64,000 nt of DNA from CAIWHR01 sp963830485 (GTDB lineage Bacteria > Pseudomonadota > Gammaproteobacteria > Burkholderiales > Casimicrobiaceae), in assembly GCA_963830485.1 (NCBI GenBank), contig CAWHNE010000022.1:145880-209879 (forward strand), given 5' to 3'. Within the stretch, counting starts at the first letter, position 1; each line of letters opens with the position of its first letter. A program made the position numbers and the translations under genes. The notes beneath the pieces are model-generated. The model saw nothing but the letters and a program-made list of their open reading frames with translations. It had not been told where the DNA came from and ran no database searches. Positions 52,431-62,801 of this stretch are shown here, one piece after another.

Positions 52431-52830
52431 ACCGGAGGGTCGCTGCGAGGCGCCTCTTCCGCCAGCCTGAGTCCGCCAACCCGTATCGGAACTTCACGCC
52501 GATTGGAACCTTGGGGATGCTTGGGGCGAAGACTGGGCCTGGTCCCTCGAGCAGCACGGTCTTCTCGCGAGGAACCGCTGGTACTGCATCGAGCAATACG
52601 CCAAGCTCAATCGGCCAGGCGACATAGACGCCGTGTTTCGCGCTTGGGTCGACGGCTGGCTCGCCTTCGAGAAGAAGGGGCTCCGTCTTCGCGACGTCGC
52701 CTCGATTCGGATCGAGCAAATCTGGATGAACGTGTACTACGGCAGGAGCGCACGGTCCCCGCGGGCTCAGCATCTATTCATCGACAAAGTCGTGATCGCC
52801 CGAAGATACATCGGACCCATGTTGAGGTAA
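52430..52830 (+). pseudogene. Polysaccharide-lyase-like C-terminal fragment
   Basis: Two frames combine: ARRLFRQPESANPYRN (about 52445-52500) then LHADWNLGDAWGEDWAWSLE, NRWYCIEQYAKLNRPGDIDA, FRAWVDGWLAFEKKGLRLRD and IRIEQIWMNVYYG, ending IARRYIGPM at 52830. This is the pattern of lamin/heparin-lyase-like beta-jelly-roll proteins (NRWYxIEQxxKLNxPG, RAWVDG, IxQIWMNVY), found in EPS loci of this class. A missing base near 52500 joins the frames. No N-terminal half or signal peptide is seen upstream, so it is treated as a truncated remnant. Confidence 0.6.
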
Positions 52831-52926
52831 CGGTTTCACGCGTCGTGGGTCGCACGTGTTCGAAGAAAACGGTCATGCACATGTGCTAACCTGCCGACTG
52901 CGTTTCGACGTCGTACCGCCAAGTCA

Positions 52927-54078
52927 GTGGACCTCCGAATCGTCACCAGGCCCGAGGATTTTGCGGCGCTTCAACCCGTATGGGACCGACTTTACGGCCG
53001 CTGCGCGCGGCAAACGCTGTTTCTCTCGCATGGGTGGCTGGACGCCGCATGGCAGTGGCGAACACTCTCAGCCAGTCTGTTCGTCTTGTGTTGCGAGCGC
53101 GACGGCGAATTGGTGGGGGCGTTGCCGCTGGTGCGCGACCACGCAGTCGCGGGCGGAGCGCCGGGTCGGTCGCTGGCGTTTCTTGCGGTGCCGGATACCC
53201 AGCGCTGCGACGTGTTGGCAACCGCCGGTGATGCCGCATTCGTCGCCAATGCGTTCGCCGACGAGCTTCTGCGCCGTCAGGTCGATTGGGACGTCCTCCG
53301 CCTTCGCTATCTGCCTGCTGGCGCTATCGGGGTCACGATCCTCGCGGCGGCGCTGGCGGAACGAGGTCTGCGCTCCGACATTCGGCTCGCGGCCGCCAAT
53401 CCCGTCATCGCGCTCGATACACCCTGGGACGCTTACTACGCGTCCCGCAGCCGCCGACTCAAGAAGGCGACCAACCTGGCGGCCAACCGCCTCGCCAAGG
53501 CTGGCGCCGTCGATGTCCGCTGGTTGGCACCGGGGACCGGAGATCGCGCGGAAGTCGACCGCGTCCTGGATGACATCACCCGCATATCCGCTCATAGCTG
53601 GAAGCGCGGGACCGGCAACTCGCTCGACCAACCCGGGCCTCAGGCCTTCATCCGCCGCCTCTCCTATCACGCGCACGATCGCGGCTGGCTTTCGATCTGG
53701 AGATTGTTGCTCGACGACAAGCCTATTGCGATGGAATACCAACTTATCGGCGATGCAGACGTGTACGCGTTGCGATCCGATTTCGACGCGAGCTATGAGT
53801 CCCTGTCGCCAGGATCCCATCTGAATCGCTGCATGCTCGAATCGCTGTTCCAACGGGGATTGCGGAGTTATCTGATGGGCCCGGGAGACAATGTCTACAA
53901 GGACCGGTGGGCGGACGAAACGCAGCCTGTCCACGCGATGACGGTATATGCCCGATCGCTCAAGGGACGGGCGCTCGCGGCGTGGGAGCTTGCCCTGAAG
54001 CCGGCGGCGCGACGCGTGCGCGACCGGTTTCGGACGCGGGCCGCGGCGGTCGCGAAGGGCGACGGTGCAATCGATTAA
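52927..54078 (+). CDS. FemAB/CelD-like GNAT acyltransferase
   Basis: 383 residues from GTG 52927. The first part (about 1-130) has TLFLSHGWLDAAWQWRTLSA and LFVLCCERDGELVGALPL, and the second has the acetyltransf_6 core: WDAYYASRSRRLKKATNLAA near 170, DITRISAHSWKRGTGNSL near 215, GWLSIWRLLLDDKPIAMEYQ near 255 and SPGSHLNRCMLESLFQRGLR then YLMGPGDNVYKDRWA near 320. This is the BcsL/CelD branch that modifies polysaccharides or peptides, and FemAB-like genes are frequent in XrtA loci. Substrate unknown. It precedes the amidotransferase by 18 bp and is likely cotranscribed. Confidence 0.85.
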   Translation: MDLRIVTRPEDFAALQPVWDRLYGRCARQTLFLSHGWLDAAWQWRTLSASLFVLCCERDGELVGALPLVRDHAVAGGAPGRSLAFLAVPDTQRCDVLATAGDAAFVANAFADELLRRQVDWDVLRLRYLPAGAIGVTILAAALAERGLRSDIRLAAANPVIALDTPWDAYYASRSRRLKKATNLAANRLAKAGAVDVRWLAPGTGDRAEVDRVLDDITRISAHSWKRGTGNSLDQPGPQAFIRRLSYHAHDRGWLSIWRLLLDDKPIAMEYQLIGDADVYALRSDFDASYESLSPGSHLNRCMLESLFQRGLRSYLMGPGDNVYKDRWADETQPVHAMTVYARSLKGRALAAWELALKPAARRVRDRFRTRAAAVAKGDGAID

Positions 54079-54096
54079 CGATCACCGGAGAGCGCC

Positions 54097-55957
54097 GTGA
54101 CGGGTATCTGCGGCTGGTACGGTGAGGCGGGCGGCAGCGCCAAGGAGGTCATCGACGCGATGCAACGGCGCTTCGCGTGGCGCAATCCCGGCGACGCGCA
54201 CGACCGCGGTCGGCGCCCGGTTCGGCATCGCCGCCGTTGGACCCGCAGGGACCGCCGCGATTCTCGAGTCGGGCCCGATTCGTGTGGCGGTTCAGGGCCA
54301 CCCGATGTGGCGTGATCGAGGCGCCCGAGGCCAGACGATCGACGCCTTCTGTCAGGCAATCGTCGCGTCCTGGATCGAGCGTGGCGACGAAGTCATCGCC
54401 CAGATCGGCGGCGACTTCGCGCTTGCGCTCATCGACGAGCGCAATGGTCGCGCTCTGCTTGCCATCGACCGCATCGGCGTGCGCAACATCGTCTATCAAT
54501 GCGAGGGCGGCACCCTGATCTTCGGCGCAACATCGGACGTACTCAACGCGCACCCGCAGTCGCGCGCCACGCTCGTGCCGCAGGCCCTGTACGACTATGT
54601 GTACTTCCACATGGTACCGGGCCCCCAGACCGTTTACCGTGAACATACGCGCCTGCTGCCAGCACAATGCCTGCTGTTCGAAAACGGACGAGCAGCCGCG
54701 CGAACCTACTGGACGCTGCGCTTCGTCGAAGACCGGACCGGCAGCATCGCCGACTTCAAGCCTGCGTTTCGCGAAGCGCTGACCGCCGGTGTCGGCGCGT
54801 GTGCCGGTCACGAACGCTGCGGCGCCTTCCTTTCGGGGGGCACCGACAGCTCCACCGTCTCGGGACTGCTCGGCGCAGTCACGGGCTCGGCGCCGCAAAC
54901 GTACTCGATCGGCTTCGATGCGGCAGGCTATGACGAGATGGAGTACGCGCGCATCGCGGCACGTCACTTCAAGGCGGACCATCACGAATATTACGTAACC
55001 CCCGATGACGTCGTGGCCGCGGTGCCACTCATCGCCGCGGCGTACGATCAGCCGTTCGGCAACGCGTCCGCCGTTCCCGCCTACTATTGCGCGCGGCGGG
55101 CCGTCCAGGACGGCGTCCAGCGAATGCTTGGCGGCGACGGCGGGGACGAGCTATTCGGCGGCAACGACCGCTACGCACGCCAATACCGGCTCGCGCTGTA
55201 CGACCGGCTGCCCGGCGTCGCGCGCGCATTGCTGTCGGGCGCGCTGTTCGGCCTGCCGGGGGCGGCCAGGATCCCGCTGTTACGGAGGGGGCGCAGCTAC
55301 GTGGAACAGGCGCGTCAACCGATGCCGGCACGCTACGAGAGCTATAACCTCGTAGAACGACTGGGCCCGAAGAACGTGTTCAACATGGACTTCCTGGCGC
55401 AGGTCGACTGCGGCATGCCGATGGCTCAACTCAAGCAAGCCTACGACGGGGCACACGCGCAATCGCTGATCAACCGGATGCTCGCGCTCGACATCAAGTT
55501 CACTCTGGCAGACAACGACCTGCCGAAGGTCACGCGAACCTGCGATATCGCGGGCGTCGATGTGGCTTTTCCGCTGCTGCACGATGCCGTGGTGGACTTC
55601 TCGGCGACGCTTCCGCCCGACTTCAAGCTTCGCGGCACGCGGCTGCGCTACTTCTTCAAGGAAGCGCTCCGCGATTTTCTGCCCGAGGCAGTCATCGCCA
55701 AGCACAAGCACGGATTCGGGTTGCCCACCGGCATCTGGCTGCGCGACAACACGCATTTGCGGCAGATGGCCGGCGATGCGCTCGCCGGCCTGCGCGAGCG
55801 CCGTATCTTCAACGACACCCTGCTCGACGAACTGATGACCCGCCGTCTGCAGGAGCACGCGGGCTATTACGGAACCCTCGCATGGGTGCTGATGATGCTG
55901 GAAATGTGGTTCCAGAGCCATGCCACCGGTGGTTTGGAAATCAGGGGCGGCAGATGA
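54097..55957 (+). pseudogene. Asparagine-synthetase-like amidotransferase, one frameshift
   Basis: Starts at GTG 54097 (GGAG 8 bases before) as MTGICGWYGEAGG, where the Cys is the class II glutaminase nucleophile, though at position 5 instead of 2. The frame shifts near 54195, after which it continues TTAVGARFGIAAVGPAG to the end, about 610 residues in total. The synthetase part has the PP-motif FLSGGTDSSTVSG near 250, LGGDGGDELFGGNDRYA near 340 and KVTRTCDIAGVDVAFPLLHD late. Such proteins in EPS loci amidate sugars or peptides; they are not necessarily true asparagine synthetases. Frame break may be an indel error. Confidence 0.85.
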
Positions 55958-56078
55958 GTGATAACCCATGCCTGTGGTTCGGCAGTTGATGAGTCCGTCC
56001 GAGCCGGCACCATTCGCGACTTTGGACCTGGAGACTCTCGCCCGGGGGTCACTCCAGCGGATCCGAAACGACTGAGTC

Positions 56079-57191
56079 ATGAAACCACTTAAAGTCTTGT
56101 ATTACTACTCGAGCGCTCACGTAGACACTGGCTCGCCCCGCGTCTTGCTTCGAATGATAGATTCATTGGACCGCATTGCGTTTCAACCGGCATTTCTTGC
56201 GTCTGGCGCGGGCTCGCTGATAGATGAATTGCGCAGCAAGAACGTAGAAATCGTCAGCGGTGTGGTCAATAGTGTTTCCTGGAAACATCCGCTAGGGTTC
56301 ATGCGGAACGTGCGCCAAAAGTGCCGGCTGTTAAGGGAATTCGGTGTCGATATCGTTCACATGAACGAACCGGGTTGGAATAGTGACATCGTATTGGCGG
56401 CACGTCTTATGCGGATCCCGGTTGCGTTGCACTTTCACAATCCGGGAACTGTTTCCGACCGCAATTTGAATTACGTGGCGGCGAGCAGAGTATTCCTTTG
56501 CTCCGCGGCGCAGGGCAACCAAATCGTCGGCTTCGAAAAAATCAAGGAGAAGTGCGTCGTCTTGCACAATGCAGTCGATGTCGGCGTTTTTGCCGGCGGC
56601 CACTCAATACGCGAGGCGATTGGATTGGCACGGAACGACATCGTGATCGGAACGGTCGCCCAAATCAGCCACAGAAAAGGCATCGATCTGTTCCTCGACA
56701 CGGCCGAGCGTCTGCTGGATAGTGGCAAGAAATTCAAGTTTGTTATCGTCGGGCCCAAGGCGGTCGGCGAAGAGCCCTATTTTCAATCCATCATGGAGCG
56801 AACCAGGAAGGGCCCGCTGAAGGAGAGCGTGGTCTACCTCGGCAGTCGTGCTGATATCCCCGACATCCTGGCAACTTTCGACGTGTTCTTTCTTCCCACG
56901 CGTGCCGAACCCTTCGGGATGGTTGTGATCGAAGCGATGGCTTCGGGGATTCCTGTTGTCGCCAGTCATGTCGGAGGAATCCCGGAAATCATAACGAGCC
57001 AAGACATCGGCCGTACGGTTAGCCCGTTGACCCCGGAGGCGTTTTCGGGCGCGATAATCGAGTTGCTTCGTATGGGAGATCAAGTCAAGGCATTAGGCGA
57101 ACGCGGTCGCCAAAGTCTTGTCGGTCGTTTTGATCTTGCCAAAATGGGCGCCACGTTGGGCGCGGTCTACAAGGGGTTGGCAACGCAGTGA
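56079..57191 (+). CDS. Family 4 glycosyltransferase
   Basis: 370 residues from ATG 56079. GT-B fold with N-domain VLYYYSSAHVDTGSPRVLLR, DIVHMNEPGWNSDIVLAARL and LHFHNPGTVSD, and C-domain IGTVAQISHRKGIDLFL, FVIVGPKAVGEEPYF, the donor-binding FFLPTRAEPFGMVVIEAMAS (E-x7-E motif) and VVASHVGGIPEII. Retaining GT4 enzymes transfer a sugar from a nucleotide-sugar to the growing glycan on the cytosolic side. Base composition is clearly lower in GC than its neighbours (many AT-rich codons), suggesting recent acquisition. 121 bp downstream of the amidotransferase. Confidence 0.93.
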   Translation: MKPLKVLYYYSSAHVDTGSPRVLLRMIDSLDRIAFQPAFLASGAGSLIDELRSKNVEIVSGVVNSVSWKHPLGFMRNVRQKCRLLREFGVDIVHMNEPGWNSDIVLAARLMRIPVALHFHNPGTVSDRNLNYVAASRVFLCSAAQGNQIVGFEKIKEKCVVLHNAVDVGVFAGGHSIREAIGLARNDIVIGTVAQISHRKGIDLFLDTAERLLDSGKKFKFVIVGPKAVGEEPYFQSIMERTRKGPLKESVVYLGSRADIPDILATFDVFFLPTRAEPFGMVVIEAMASGIPVVASHVGGIPEIITSQDIGRTVSPLTPEAFSGAIIELLRMGDQVKALGERGRQSLVGRFDLAKMGATLGAVYKGLATQ

Positions 57192-57543
57192 CATGCGCAC
57201 CCCACGCTGCGTGTCGATTATTACCGCTCATCACATTGACCCTGGCAAGCGCATGGACGCAGAATGCATTCGACAACAGGGGCGGCGCTTTGTCGCCCCT
57301 CGCGCATTTCGGCCCGCGCAGGCGGACGCACGGGGTTAGAATGCGTGCGGCGTTGCGCGCTCTATCCGAAACGCGCCCTCGATGCGCCGACGAACGGCAA
57401 GCGTAGCGGTGGCCAATCGCGCGTTCCCGCGCCAAAATGACCGGGCCGAGACACGGAGTGCGCGGACGTCAAGGTCCGCACGGGTGCGTCGGGGACCGCG
57501 GTCGTGGACGAAGATCGCAATTCCGTGCCGGCGTGAGGGACTC
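57192..57543. other. Intergenic region with GC hairpin
   Basis: Contains the stem GGGGCG/CGCCCC at about 57279-57299, probably ending the GT4 transcript, and a TAGAAT -10-like hexamer at 57337-57342 that might drive the following gene. No gene recognised. Confidence 0.4.
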
Positions 57544-60480
57544 ATGACACGACATCCCTTCGGAGTATGCCTCGCCCGGTGGATCGCAGCGATCCTTGTC
57601 GGTGCCTGCGCGGGCATTGCCTCGTGCCCAAACACCACCGCCGTACGTGTTCTCGGGCCCGCTGTTGCCGCTCCTGCTGCAGATGCCGGAGAACTCCTGG
57701 CTGCACGCGAACGCGAATCTGTACAGCAACGTCTGGACGCCCAGTTCCTTGGAGCCGCTCGACGGACTGCTGCCCGCAGCCGCCATCGAAGATTATCCTG
57801 CCATGGAGCGGATTTGGTTGGGACAGCAATCGAGGCGACCTCATCCTGTGGGGTGGTGGGCACGCGAATTACCCCGGCAACGACGTCTATCGCTGGCGCT
57901 CGAGCAACCTGATGTGGGAGCGGGCCTCGTTGCCCAGCGAGATCAAGACCGACCCGCTGCTCGGGCAAATCGCCATCGACGGGGTCGACAACGCGCCGAT
58001 CTCGTCGCACACGTACGACAACAATTTGTTCCTTCCGGTCGCCGACCGCTTCATGACGTGGGGCGGCGCCGCCTACAATAACGGCGGCCCGTTCATCCGG
58101 CCGCTGGAGTCGAACCCGACCACGCAATACGCGCCTCACCGGCCCCTACCTGTTCGATCCGAATCGCGCCGACGGCAACAAGGTCGGCGGAACGACGGGC
58201 TCGAACGTCAAGCGCGTCTCGCCCACGTCGATCGTGGGGGGGCAGATGTGGCAGAACCGCGATATTCACCGTTGGCTCGCCGGCCAGCCGCTGCCCGGCA
58301 CGCACGTACAAGGCTGTACCGGCTATGCGACAGAAGGCGGACTCGACGTCGTATACGTCGCGTCGGCGAACGCGGGCGCGACGAGCCTCAATCTCTATCG
58401 CTATCAGCTTACGAATCTCGCGAATCCGGCTGTCGATCAGATTTCGAAGGTCGGTGCTTACGCGGTGGGGGTGGCAGGCCAGACGACCTGCGGCTACGAC
58501 CCGGTGCGCCGACTGTTCGTGCGCACCGGCAACAACACCACGCCCTTCCAGTTCTGGGACCTGACCACCGCGGGACCGAGCAATCCCGACAAGAGCGTCC
58601 AGGTCAATGCGTCCATTGCGGCGTTGCAGTCGTGGTTGACGGCGAACAGCGTCAACATCCAGAACTGCGGCCTCGAATACGATCCGACCCGCGGCCGATT
58701 CCTGCTGTGGTGCGGCGCCGGCGTGATCTGGGAGTTGACGCCCCCCGCCTCCGGCAACCCGACCACGGGCTGGACCGCGACGCAGCGTCCCGTTCCGCCG
58801 CCGCCGGCCCCTCCGGGCGACGTTCAGACGGGCGTCATGGGCAAGTGGCGCTACGCGGCGTACTACGACGCGTTCATCGGGCTGCAGGACATCAACGACG
58901 GCGACATCTGGATCTACAAGCCCGTCGGCTGGGCGCAGCCCAATCCGACGGGCAATGCGCTACCGACCGTAAGCGTCACCGCGCCCGCGGCCGGCACCGA
59001 TGTCGCGCCCGCCACGACGATCATTCTGACGGCGAGCGCCGCCGATGCTGACGGCAGCATCGCGCGTGTCGAGTATTACGTCAACGGCGACAAGGTCGGG
59101 CAGGCGACAAGCGCGCCTTACGCGGTGAGCATCGCGCCGATCCTCGTCGGGAGCTACTCCGTCGTGGCCGTCGCGGTCGACAACGTCGGCGGCATGACGG
59201 CGTCGGCGCCAGTGGCGTTCACCGTGAGCGCCACGCTGACGACGAGTGTCCTTCAGCGCGGTCTGAGCGGCTACGCCGGCGTGAGCGACACCTACCTCGA
59301 CCGCTATCTGCCCACGACCGTGCGTGGCGCTCTCGACGCGCTGTTAGTGGACCCGGTCAACTACAACTCGCTGCTCCGCTTCGCGATCTACCAGTCGGAG
59401 GGTGGACCGGTTCCGAACGGCGCCGTGATCCAGTCGGCCACGCTCGCGCTGTACAAGGGGTATTACGACGACACGCTCCAGCTGAACGCGCTGCTCAAGC
59501 CGTGGGTCGAGAGCCAGGCGACGTGGACGGTCAGTCAGACGGGCGTGCCGTGGACCGTAGTCGGTGCCGCCGGTGCCGGCACCGACTACAGCACGACCAC
59601 CGACGCGCTCGTCACCCCCAGCTTTGACCCCGGCTGGGTCAACTTCGACGTGACTCCCCGCGTGCGGCAATGGGCGAGCGGCGTGAACTACGGCTGGCGC
59701 ATGGCGCAGACCACCCCCGGCATCAACACCAAGTACTTCGTCTCGAGCGAGTACACGACTGACACTACGTTGCGGCCCAAGCTCACCGTCGTCTACTCGA
59801 GCGGCCCAACGCCGACAGTGACGATTGCAGTCTGGCGGCCGTCGACCGCCCGCTTCTTCATCGACGTCGACTTCGACCACAACGCGGATCAGAAGGTCGA
59901 TTTCGGCGTGCCGACCGACAAGCCCCTCGTGGGTCGGATCGACCCGGGTCGGACCTACGATCTCGTCCTCTACCGCAACGGTGTGTGGTACGCCGACTGG
60001 AACCGTGACGGCATCGCGGACTTCACCGCGGTGTTCGGCGGCGTCGCGGGCGACGTCCCGCTCCTTGCCGATTTCAACGGCGACGGCCGCGACGACCTCG
60101 TGATCTATCGCGGCGGCCAGTGGTTCGTCAGCACCGCCCAGGACGGCGTCGCGACGATGACGTTCGGTTTCGGCGGACTGGCCGGCGACATCGCGCTCGC
60201 CGGCGACGTCAACGGGGACGGGATTGCCGACCTCGTCATCTACCGGAATGGCTTCTGGTACATCGACACCAACCGCGACGGCGTCGCCAACATCACCGTG
60301 CCCTTCGGAGGCGCCGCGGGCGACATTCCGGTCCTGTTCGACTACGACGGCGATGGCAAGGCGGACCTTTGCATCGTCCGCAACGGGGTCTGGTACGTGA
60401 ACACGAAGCTCGACGGCACCGCGCAGGCCATGTGGGCCTATGGCATTGGGACCGACATCCCGTTCGCCTGGAGAGAGTGA
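57544..60480 (+). pseudogene. Secreted kelch/Ig/DNRLRE/FG-GAP multidomain protein, three frameshifts
   Basis: Start ATG 57544 gives a signal peptide (RWIAAILVGACAGIASC). Frame changes near 57630, 57815 and 58135 link the pieces. Domains in order: galactose-oxidase/kelch-like propeller (about 57650-58950; ILWGGGHANYPGNDVYRW, DRFMTWGGAAYNNGG, YDPVRRLFVRTGNN), a bacterial Ig-like domain (58968-59232; PTVSVTAPAAGTDV), a DNRLRE carbohydrate-associated domain (59250-59810; FAIYQSEGGPVPNGAVIQSA, RPKLTVVY) and four FG-GAP/VCBS-like repeats (59860-60450; ADFNGDGRDDLVIYRGGQWF). Likely a large extracellular, glycan-associated protein. The second half, from 58140, is one intact frame. Confidence 0.8.
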
Positions 60481-60573
60481 CGACCCTTCAGGTGCCGGGC
60501 TAGGCGAAGTTGCGCCGCTCCCGTAGCGCGACGGACAGTCGCCGGGGTCGGTCCGAGCCCGCCGCGCTGACCG

Positions 60574-60665
60574 ACGTCTGCGGGAGCACGCAGGCTATGA
60601 AACACCCGCGCATGGGTGCTCACGATGTTGGAAATGCGGTTCCGGACCCACGTCGCAACCGCCAC
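60574..60665 (+). pseudogene. Relic copy of the amidotransferase 3' end
   Basis: The nucleotides around GCATGGGTGCTCACGATGTT and GGAAATGCGGTTCCGGACCC closely match 55884-55922 of the amidotransferase gene (GCATGGGTGCTGATGATGCT, GGAAATGTGGTTCCAGAGCC), and the preceding GGAGCACGCAGGCTAT matches its GGAGCACGCGGGCTAT. Frame is lost. It must be a truncated duplicate. Confidence 0.65.
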
Positions 60666-60689
60666 GCTAAATTAAGGGGACCCCGTCAG

Positions 60690-60859
60690 GCTGGGTCAGC
60701 TTCGACGTGACTCTCCGCGTGCGACAATGGGCGAGCGGCGCGAACTACGGCTGGCGCATGGCGCAGACAACCACCGGCAGCAACCTCAAGTACTTCGTCT
60801 CGAGCGAGTACACGACCGACACTACGCTGCGACCCAAGCTGACAGTTACGTATCAATGA
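60690..60859 (+). pseudogene. Relic copy of the DNRLRE domain end
   Basis: Reads GWVSFDVTLRVRQWASGANY then GWRMAQTT and KYFVSSEYTTDTTLRPKLTV, followed by TYQ and a stop. It is nearly identical to residues encoded at 59634-59803 of the upstream multidomain gene. No start or earlier part of the gene is present; it directly follows the amidotransferase relic. Confidence 0.85.
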
Positions 60860-61006
60860 AACCGGTACGAATAGGTGGAATGATTCGCCGCGCTGCTCCG
60901 CCAAGACAACAGCGCCGCGGAAGTGACAAGCGCGAAAGATTTCGCGTTAGGCTCCCACGGAATGCCCGTCCATGTGGGCGCTGATGCAATGTGGCGCACA
61001 GCGAAG

Positions 61007-61708
61007 ATGCCTCGTAGACGTTCCTACTCACGCCAATACATGGCGCTGCTTTCCATGCTCGGCACCGCTGCGGCCGTGCTTGCGCTCGCTTGCATCTGCC
61101 TCGGCTCGGCACCGACCTTCGCGCAGCCAACGAACAACGACTACTACAAAGGCGCGGGTACCGAACTGCTGCGCAATGTCGAGAAGTATCACTTGGGTCT
61201 GGCCACAGACAAGCTGCGCTCCCGCTCGTACGAGTCGGGGGCCGGAGACATTGGGTTTATCCTGACTTATTTTCCCAATCATCCGCGAGGCCTAATGCTG
61301 CTCATAGAGTTGTGTGAGCAATGGAAATCGCCTCGGTGCGACCTTCAGGAGCGATTCGAAAACGCCATCGCGGTCAATCCGAATGTCGCTGCCACTTACG
61401 TGTTGCAGGGCATTTACCTGTTTCGGGCGAAGCGGCTTCCCGCAGCGATCGCAAGCTTCGAGAAGGCACTGACCCTTGACCCGAACTCGCTCAATGCCCA
61501 CTACAACCTGGGATTGGTCTATTTCGAAACCAAGCAATTCGAACTCGCGAACGCGCACGCGCAGCGGGCTTACCAACTCGGTGCGTCGGTGCCGGGCCTC
61601 CGCGACAAGCTAAAACGAGCTGGCCAATGGAAGCCGATCGACACGCCAATGCCCGATGCCGCGTCCCCGATCGGCTCGGATTCCCAGGCTTCCCCGGCCC
61701 CCCGATAG
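61007..61708 (+). CDS. Secreted TPR protein of the EPS region
   Basis: 233 residues if ATG 61007 is used (MPRRRSYSRQYMAL); earlier in-frame ATGs at 60989 and 60962 are also possible, none with a strong site. A signal peptide (LSMLGTAAAVLALACICLGS, ending TFAQ) is followed by a mature part with a conserved-looking N-terminal block (YYKGAGTELLRNVEKYHLGL, DIGFILTYFPNHPRGLMLLI) and two or three TPRs (NPNVAATYVLQGIYLFRAK and DPNSLNAHYNLGLVYFETKQ). TPR proteins of this size are frequent in XrtA exopolysaccharide loci; the exact role is unknown. Confidence 0.75.
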   Translation: MPRRRSYSRQYMALLSMLGTAAAVLALACICLGSAPTFAQPTNNDYYKGAGTELLRNVEKYHLGLATDKLRSRSYESGAGDIGFILTYFPNHPRGLMLLIELCEQWKSPRCDLQERFENAIAVNPNVAATYVLQGIYLFRAKRLPAAIASFEKALTLDPNSLNAHYNLGLVYFETKQFELANAHAQRAYQLGASVPGLRDKLKRAGQWKPIDTPMPDAASPIGSDSQASPAPR

Positions 61709-61825
61709 ATACCGGGCGACGCTGGTTGCACGCAACGGTGTCCGCCGTTCCAGACTGGATGTGGGATGCAAGATCCGGCCCCCCGCGTTGTTCCGCGGGC
61801 GCCGGCGTTCCGACACATCCGTCGA

Positions 61826-62801
61826 TCAGGTGGTCGTGACGCTTCGCATGTTGCTCAGAAGGCGCAGCGCAAATCGCGCGGGCGTACGGTCCCACGGCGT
61901 GAAACGCGGCAACTGGTAGACGTCCGAACCGGTGGCGGCAACGCCCCACGCCGTCGAAACGGCGGCGCAATATCCGGCATCACGCGCCATGCGCACGTGC
62001 TCCGGACCATAGTCCTCTCCGGGTTTGCCGTTTGGGTACGCGAACAAACGAATCGGCTCACGCAGAATTTCGGCCAGCCGTTGGCCGCTTTCCGCGATTT
62101 CGCGCTCTGGCCTGTGCGGCCGCTACTCGGGCCAGAATGGGATGCGTCACCGAATGCGCGCCGATTTCCATGCCGGCCGCGCGCAATGCGCGCACGTGTG
62201 CGTCGCCCATCATCGGGCCCTTCCCTGCCGGCACACGGGCGGCGACCGCCAAGTGCTCTGCACGCGCTTCGCGCTGCGGACCAGGCAGGTACTTCAAGGC
62301 AGGCAGAATCCGCTGGATCGCAAGCCGGCGGGTCTGGTCGCTGCCAAGTTCGAAGATCGGCAGCCCCCACGCCTGGAGGTCGAGCGCCGGCCCGGGCATG
62401 GAGCGGAGCGCCTCGATGACCTTGTCGTTCCACATCCAACCGCCATCGAGGTAGCCGGTCGCGACGAAGAACGTGGCGGACAGCCCGTGCCTCTGAAGAA
62501 TGGGCAAGGCGACCTCCACATTATCGATATATCCGTCGTCGAACGTTACACACGCCGCCCGCGGAGGCAGTTCGCCGATCATCAGCCGGTCGACGGCTTC
62601 CGAAAGCGGCAATGGCACGAAATTCTCGGCGACCACGCGCATCTGGGCTTCGAACACGCCGGCCGTCACGTCCCACGTATTGAGCGGATCCTCGTGCGCC
62701 AGAACGCGATGGTAGATGAGGATCGAAAGGCGAGCGCGACGCCCGCCCGGCGACATCGCGCCGGCCAAGACGCGAAAGAACGGCTTTCCCCATCGCGGCA
62801 T
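61826..62801 (-). pseudogene. Polysaccharide deacetylase (NodB type), one frameshift
   Basis: Start ATG 62801 overlaps the methyltransferase stop as TGATG, so the genes are coupled; the upstream ATG 62849 is less likely. NodB motif 1 CVTFDDGYIDN, motif 2 IGAHSVTHPILARV and motif 3 FAYPNGKPGEDYG are all present, with the last in another frame. The frame changes near 62100 (one extra base) and the tail LLSNMRSVTTT ends at 61826. Such enzymes remove acetyl groups from GlcNAc-type residues of polysaccharides. No signal peptide; a cytosolic or intermediate-acting enzyme, or the start is further upstream. Confidence 0.85.
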
